Shown: positions 60,200 through 64,000 of the stretch, piece after piece
How the letters are laid out: each line of letters starts with the position of its first letter
Position numbering within the stretch: position 1 is the first letter of the stretch
Source: Aldehydirespirator sp965220645
GTDB taxonomy: Bacteria; Actinomycetota; Acidimicrobiia; Acidimicrobiales; Aldehydirespiratoraceae
DNA: 64,000 nucleotides
Assembly: GCA_965220645.1 (NCBI GenBank)
Contig: OZ244836.1
Coordinates: 682,001 to 746,000 of the forward strand
Reading direction: 5' to 3'
The notes under the pieces: generated by a model
Told to the model about the DNA's origin: nothing
What the model saw: only the letters and a program-made list of their open reading frames with translations
The model's database searches: none
Translations under genes and position numbers: made by a program

Positions 60200-60507
60200 A
60201 ACGGCGGCATCGACCGACCGCGGATCGCTTGGGGCTGTGGTGTCGTGGCCTTCTCAGCCGGCTTGGCCCGACGACACACCGGTGTGGTGTCGACCTCGAA
60301 CAGATCATTGGGCGTGCACTCCAACGCCGTGCACAACGCCGCCAGCGTGGTCAGTTTCACCTGTGCGGGCTGTTTGGTCAGCAACGCCGACACCGACGCA
60401 GCCGACATCGACAATCCGGCCCTCTCGGCCAGCAGTCGGCGCAGCTCGGCACCGGTCCACACGTCTCGTTGCGCGGCCGCCATGCGCAGCTTCCATTGCA
60501 CGTTCAC
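60196..60507 (-). CDS. XRE-family helix-turn-helix protein
   Basis: 103 residues from GTG 60507 (VNVQWKLRMAAAQRDVWTGA). The XRE/Cro HTH shows 'AELRRLLAERAGLSMSAASV', 'SALLTKQPAQVKL' and 'LAALCTALECTPNDLFEVD'. A basic tail follows. Probably the element's repressor or directionality factor. Translationally coupled on both sides by 4-bp GTGA overlaps. A longer open frame back to 60684 lies inside the recombinase gene and is rejected. Confidence 0.85.
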   Translation of the reverse strand: MNVQWKLRMAAAQRDVWTGAELRRLLAERAGLSMSAASVSALLTKQPAQVKLTTLAALCTALECTPNDLFEVDTTPVCRRAKPAEKATTPQPQAIRGRSMPPL

Positions 60508-61583
60508 GACTCGTCCTCCTCGCTCAACGTTGCCAGCGTCACCGATGTCGCTCGTCGATACGCGTCCTCGATGAAGGTCGCCGACGGGGTCACGTAACGC
60601 ATCGTTGTTCCCACATGCCAGTGCCCCAGCATCTGTTGGATGGCCACCAAATCGACGCCGCGCTCGTAGTTGTGGGTCGCGCACGCGTGACGCAGACCAT
60701 GAGGCGTGAACCGTTCAGTGTCGGGCCGGTCCTCGAGTTCGAGCAGGCGGCGCAACCGGTTGCGGACCGTGCCCCGATGCAACACGCCGCCGCCCTCGTC
60801 ACAAAACAGCGCCTTCGAGTCGGCCGTCCGCGGCCGGACATCGTCGAGATACCAGCGCAGCACCAAGTCGAGCTGATCCAGCATCGGCACCCACCGCGGT
60901 CTCGGGCCCGACCCGCGAGCGCCCTTGCCGAACCGAACGTGGATCTTGCCGAACGGCCCCCGATCAAAATGCAGATCGGCCCGCTGCAGCGACGCTGCCT
61001 CATCAGCACGCAGCCCGCAGTGATACAAGGTCCGGAACAACGCGTAGTCCCGACCCGCGGGCGCGTACTTGCGGGCCGTCGCGACCCGTTCCCGCAAGAA
61101 CGCAAAGAACTCGCCCATCCTCTCCGGGGTCGGCGGCGGCCGCGTCGACGCCGAGTCGTTGCCGACATGGCGGGCCGCGTTGAACTCATCGACCGGGTCC
61201 TCCAGCACCACCCCGAAGGTCGCCTCGATCTCCGCAGCCTTGCGGGCCACCAAGAACCGATGGAAGTCCTTGAACGCCTGCACATACCCCCGCCGAGTCG
61301 ACGCCGCCGCACCCCGGGCCACCAACTCTCCAACAACACGGTCAACGTCCTCGGGCCCAGCCTCCCACGCCGGCACCGCCAACAGATCCAAGAACCGCTC
61401 CAACACACCCACGCCGTTCTCGATCGTCACCGGGCTGAACCCCCGCGCTGTCCACGACGCCACGAAACCGTCCACGCACACCGCCTGGAACGACTCCCCG
61501 TCCAGTTCGCTCGGCGACGCTGCCGCCGCCCCGCTGATGACCCGCAGACCAGACCTGCCCACTGCACACCCTCTTCCCGCCAC
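60504..61583 (-). CDS. Tyrosine recombinase (first gene of the three-gene element)
   Basis: 359 residues from GTG 61583. N-terminal SAM-like domain 'FVASWTARGFSPVTIENGVG' and the full catalytic set: Arg in 'YHCGLRADEAASLQ', 'TPHGLRHACATHNYERG' (His, Arg), 'MLGHWHVGTTMRYVTPS' (His, Tyr). The only complete recombinase of the element, so presumably the active one. Its stop overlaps the next gene's GTG start, which has gaggagga just upstream. Confidence 0.9.
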   Translation of the reverse strand: MAGRGCAVGRSGLRVISGAAAASPSELDGESFQAVCVDGFVASWTARGFSPVTIENGVGVLERFLDLLAVPAWEAGPEDVDRVVGELVARGAAASTRRGYVQAFKDFHRFLVARKAAEIEATFGVVLEDPVDEFNAARHVGNDSASTRPPPTPERMGEFFAFLRERVATARKYAPAGRDYALFRTLYHCGLRADEAASLQRADLHFDRGPFGKIHVRFGKGARGSGPRPRWVPMLDQLDLVLRWYLDDVRPRTADSKALFCDEGGGVLHRGTVRNRLRRLLELEDRPDTERFTPHGLRHACATHNYERGVDLVAIQQMLGHWHVGTTMRYVTPSATFIEDAYRRATSVTLATLSEEDES

Positions 61584-61857
61584 ACAAACGAAGGTGGCAC
61601 CTAACCATCACACGTCACGCCTTGAAGATCACGGACCCCCCACAATCACCCAAAGACCCAGCTAGCAGGCAGTTTCCACGCGATCGAACGTATGCCAGTT
61701 CCAAGTGGCTTCGACGAACTCATGCCCAAGACCATCGCCAACGCCACCGTCGACCGGCTGCTGCACCACGCCCACGTCGTCCTCACCGCCGGCGACAGCA
61801 TCCGCCTCACCCAAGCCACCGCCGGCAAGGGGGTGACGCCACTGACCAACTGAACCC

Positions 61858-61952
61858 CGGGCAAATCTGTTGGCCACGAACGGGCAGTTCTGTTGGCCAC
61901 CAGTGGGCAGTTCTACTGTCCGCCACTGGGCAGAACCCACTGGCCATTGACA
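61858..61952 (-). repeat. Right-end repeats of IS21 (four copies)
   Basis: Inverted counterparts (gggcagttctgttggcca type) of the left-end units, four copies, ending at tgaca. Confidence 0.8.
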
Positions 61953-62844
61953 CTCGTCGGCCCGCGGGCAACCGGCAAGACCACAACGGCCATGAGACAC
62001 GCTCAAACGGTGGTGCGGCTTGATCGGGAAGCCGAGGCGGCTGCATTCCGCGCCGACCCCGATGCTGCGCTACGAGGACTAACCGAACCGGTGCTGCTCG
62101 ATGAGTGGCAGTCGGTACCTGGTGTGCTCGGCGCGGTCAAACGCGCGGTAGACGAGGCTCGCTCGCCGGGCAGGTACCTGCTGACGGGCTCGGTGCGCGC
62201 CGACATCGATGCGAGCACCTGGCCCGGAACCGGGAGGGTGGTCCGCTTGAGCGTGTATCCGCTCACCGTGTCTGAACAGCTCGGATCGCAAACTCGCCCC
62301 CTGGTGGATCGGGTACTGGCCGGAGAAGAACTGCGGCCGGCCGGATCGACTCCAGACCTTCGGGGCTACGTCGAACTGGCTCTGCGCGGCGGTTTTCCCG
62401 AGCCGGCGCTGGAGCTGTCCGACACTGGGCGAAAACGCTGGCTCGACAGCTACATCGCGTACATCGTCACCCGCGACGCCCTCGGTGTGGAATCGGGCCG
62501 AGATCCAGTGCGGCTCTCGCGCTATTTCGAGGCCTATTCCCTCAATTCTGCCGGCGTTCCCAGCGACAAGACGGTCTACGACACCGCCGGCGTCGACAGT
62601 CGAACCGCCCGGGCCTATCGACAACTCCTCTAGAACTTGCTGGTCATCGACGAGCTGCCGGCCTGGACGTCCAACCGTCTTGCCCGCTTGGTGAAAGCCC
62701 CGAAGCGCTTTCTAATCGATGCGGCGTTGTTGGGATCGGTTACCGGCGCTGATGCCGCCGCAGCGATGCGTGACGGGGACTTGCTTGGCAGGCTGATCGA
62801 AACGTTCGCGGTCGCTCAACTGCGCGCCGAGATGCAGAAAGCAG

Positions 62845-64000
62845 AAGCAAGCGCTCCTGGACTCAACCGGTCAGCGCAACGCCAGGCTGGAGCGTAGGGA
62901 GGTTGTTGATGGCGAAGCTGGGAAGGCCGGGGATGTCCAACGAGGATCGGGCGACGTTGTGGAGGTTGTGGTCGCAGGGGTCGTCGTTTTCGGAGGTCTC
63001 TCGAGTGATCGGCTATCCGCCGGGGTCGGTCTACACGGTGGTGAAACAGACTGGTGGCTATGTCCCGCCGCAGCGCAGGCGGCGTGACTGTCACCTGACG
63101 TCGACTGAACGCGAGGAGATCTCCCGTGGGCTGGCTCGGGGCGACTCGATCCGCGCGATCGCTGATCAGCTCGGTCGGGCGCCGTCGACGATCAGCCGAG
63201 AGATCACCCGCAACAACGGGCGCGGCATGTATCGGGCGGTCGATGCCGACGATCGAGCGTGGCGACGCGCTCGACGCTCGAAACGCTGCCTGCTGGCTCG
63301 CCAGCCAGCGTTACGGGACTACGTCGCTGATCGGCTCGCTGCAGACTGGTCGCCCGAGCAGATCGCCGGGGTGCTAGCCAAAGAGCAGCCGGTGGGCGAG
63401 GGAGTCACGGTGTCGCACGAGACGATCTACAAGTCGCTGTTCGTGCAGTCCCGAGGCGTGCTGGGCAAGGAGTTGCAGAAGCATCTGCGGACTCGGCGCC
63501 CAACGCGTCGCAACCTGCGCAACACCGTCACGGGCCAGTGGCGGTCCCAGATCCGAGATGCGGTGTCGATCAGCGAGCGGCCCGCGGAGGTCGAGGACCG
63601 GGCGGTGCCGGGCCACTGGGAAGGCGACTTGCTGCTCGGCCGGCACTGGACCCAGATGGCCACGATCGTGGAACGCTCGACGGGCTACGTCGTGCTCGTC
63701 CAGCTCGACGGCCGCGACATGAACACCGTCACCGCCGGCATCGTCCGCGAGATGAACCGGTTGCCGGCACATCTCCGCAAGACGCTCACCTGGGACCGCG
63801 GCATGGAACTCGCCGGACACCAAGACATCAGCATCAGCACCGACCTCGCCGTCTACTTCGCGGACCCACGCAGCCCATGGCAACGCGGCACCAACGAGAA
63901 CACCAACGGCCTGCTGCGCCAATACTTCCCAAAGGGTCACACCATGAAGCACCTCACCCAACACGACCTCGACGATGTCGCGGTCAAGCTGAACACCCGA
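62845..64000 (+). mobile_element. IS30-family insertion sequence (left part)
   Basis: Begins where the AAA_14 gene homology ends; the exact left repeat was not resolved. Continues beyond the window. Confidence 0.65.
62909..64000 (+). CDS. IS30-family transposase (runs off the window)
   Basis: Open for 364 codons from ATG 62909 (MAKLGRPGMSNEDRATLWRL), behind gggaggttg. Two N-terminal helix-turn-helix regions: 'SFSEVSRVIGYPPGSVYTVV' and 'SIRAIADQLGRAPSTISREI'. The integrase core shows 'PGHWEGDLLLGRHWTQMATI' (first Asp), 'LTWDRGMELAGHQDIS' (second Asp), and 'PWQRGTNENTNGLLRQYFPK' (Glu), a complete DDE triad. The last few residues lie beyond 64000. Confidence 0.93.
   Translation, partial: MAKLGRPGMSNEDRATLWRLWSQGSSFSEVSRVIGYPPGSVYTVVKQTGGYVPPQRRRRDCHLTSTEREEISRGLARGDSIRAIADQLGRAPSTISREITRNNGRGMYRAVDADDRAWRRARRSKRCLLARQPALRDYVADRLAADWSPEQIAGVLAKEQPVGEGVTVSHETIYKSLFVQSRGVLGKELQKHLRTRRPTRRNLRNTVTGQWRSQIRDAVSISERPAEVEDRAVPGHWEGDLLLGRHWTQMATIVERSTGYVVLVQLDGRDMNTVTAGIVREMNRLPAHLRKTLTWDRGMELAGHQDISISTDLAVYFADPRSPWQRGTNENTNGLLRQYFPKGHTMKHLTQHDLDDVAVKLNTR

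Larger units (their letters stand above)
58531..61703 (-). mobile_element. Three-gene recombinase / XRE / zinc-ribbon element inside istB
   Basis: About 3.17 kb; boundaries uncertain by a few bases. It carries three leftward genes joined by two GTGA overlaps and nothing else. A 14-bp direct repeat with two mismatches lies just inside each end (ggtcgaacgtgtgc at 58546-58559, gatcgaacgtatgc at 61682-61695). ccaag occurs at both junctions. I found no perfect terminal inverted repeat. It is unrelated in sequence to the 3.13-kb element in IS256, though similar in size and lifestyle. Confidence 0.75.
57913..61853 (+). pseudogene. istB: IS21 helper ATPase IstB, split by the nested recombinase element
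   Basis: The 5' part 57913 to about 58530 has Walker A 'VVCGPSGTGKTHFLEALGQA', Walker B 'ADVIVIDDIGLLPVTAET', and ends 'KRSIALSSNLHP'. The 3' part from about 61704 resumes 'SGFDELMPKTIANATVDRLL' ... 'LTQATAGKGVTPLTN*' at 61853. No other damage is visible, so the gene would be intact without the insert. The break lies in the motif SSNLHP..GFDE, which is preserved in the istB remnant at 11 kb. Confidence 0.9.
56239..61952 (+). mobile_element. IS21-family insertion sequence, carrying a nested recombinase element
   Basis: Ends tgtcggcggcca (left) and tggccattgaca (right). The 6-bp sequence ctcgtc is present on both sides (56233-56238 and 61953-61958) as the target duplication. Without the roughly 3.17-kb nested element it would be about 2.5 kb, normal for IS21. 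Each end carries four tandem 21-23-bp repeats. Confidence 0.9.
56149..62842 (+). pseudogene. AAA_14/DUF4143 ATPase gene, broken by IS21, a nonsense codon and IS30
   Basis: The 5' piece (56149-56238) reads 'MFEAVGSYRRRLVDPLLTEL' ... 'ALMLV'. The 3' piece from 61959 continues 'GPRATGKTTTAMRHAQTV' (Walker A), 'EPVLLDEWQSVPGVLGAVKR' (Walker B), 'RYLLTGSVRADID' (sensor), 'GYVELALRGGFPEPAL' (DUF4143). A TAG at 62631-62633 interrupts the frame where 'LL-NLLVIDELPAW' continues, and homology stops at about 62842 next to IS30. Such ATPases are often paired with toxins or nucleases; role here unknown and the gene is dead. Confidence 0.85.

Noticed and set aside
1..64000. tRNA or rRNA genes as integration sites
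   Set aside because: No cloverleaf-like or rRNA-like sequence was noticed next to any recombinase element; a covariance scan would be decisive.

Overview
The window is high-GC DNA with frequent GTG starts and 4-bp ATGA/GTGA gene overlaps. It carries a triple S-layer-homology secreted protein with the 'VTRAQMATFLVRAF' type motif, CUT1 sugar transporters and ISL3/IS481/IS110 elements. This fits a high-GC actinobacterium, perhaps of the class Acidimicrobiia; the class-level guess is inference only.

Layout. (1) Positions 1-8 kb are stacked mobile elements: an IS3 element, an IS110-type element, an IS256 element split by a 3.13-kb tyrosine-recombinase element, and a second IS110-type element. (2) Positions 8-19.6 kb form an accessory island bracketed by two inverted, nearly identical 1259-bp IS110 copies. 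It holds an Mrr N-terminal-like protein, an SLH/HExxH secreted protein, an HNH protein, an AAA ATPase-PIN pair, a DprA-like protein, and an AlbA_2/ATPase regulator behind a 26-bp perfect palindrome. (3) Positions 19.4-25.4 kb carry a group II intron tail, IS110 copy B, and a second IS256 split by the same 3.13-kb element in the opposite orientation. (4) Positions 25.4-36 kb hold IS481, an Mrr-nSTAND3-like NTPase, ISL3, several broken genes and two lipoproteins, one of them a trypsin-like protease. (5) Positions 36-38.4 kb are a TetR/ABC-FtsX operon. (6) Positions 38.6-56 kb are a carbohydrate locus. It combines oxidative L-fucose breakdown (aldo/keto reductase, fuconolactonase, fuconate dehydratase) with amino-sugar catabolism, probably GalNAc. 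The amino-sugar part comprises a CUT1 ABC transporter, an AgaS-like SIS enzyme, a deacetylase-ROK kinase fusion, a PfkB kinase, an aldolase-like protein and a DeoR regulator. (7) Positions 56-64 kb hold a broken AAA_14 ATPase gene interrupted by IS21. The istB gene of that IS21 is itself interrupted by a three-gene recombinase/XRE/zinc-ribbon element, and an IS30 element follows.

The most striking theme is mobile elements that sit inside other mobile elements at defined places. Two identical copies of a two-recombinase element occupy exactly the same codons (HFI-RN) of two different IS256 transposase genes, in opposite orientations. Each is flanked by a 6-bp target core on one side and a 6-bp coupling sequence on the other, and joining the flanks restores the host reading frame. 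IS110-type elements abut IS256 terminal repeats in three places. A different three-gene recombinase cassette sits in the conserved 'SNLHP..GFDELMP' motif of istB.

The sugar locus reads as one long leftward operon (55.9 to 48.1 kb) plus divergent units. It would import a glycan-derived sugar and process amino sugar and fucose. Several of its genes contain in-frame minisatellites.
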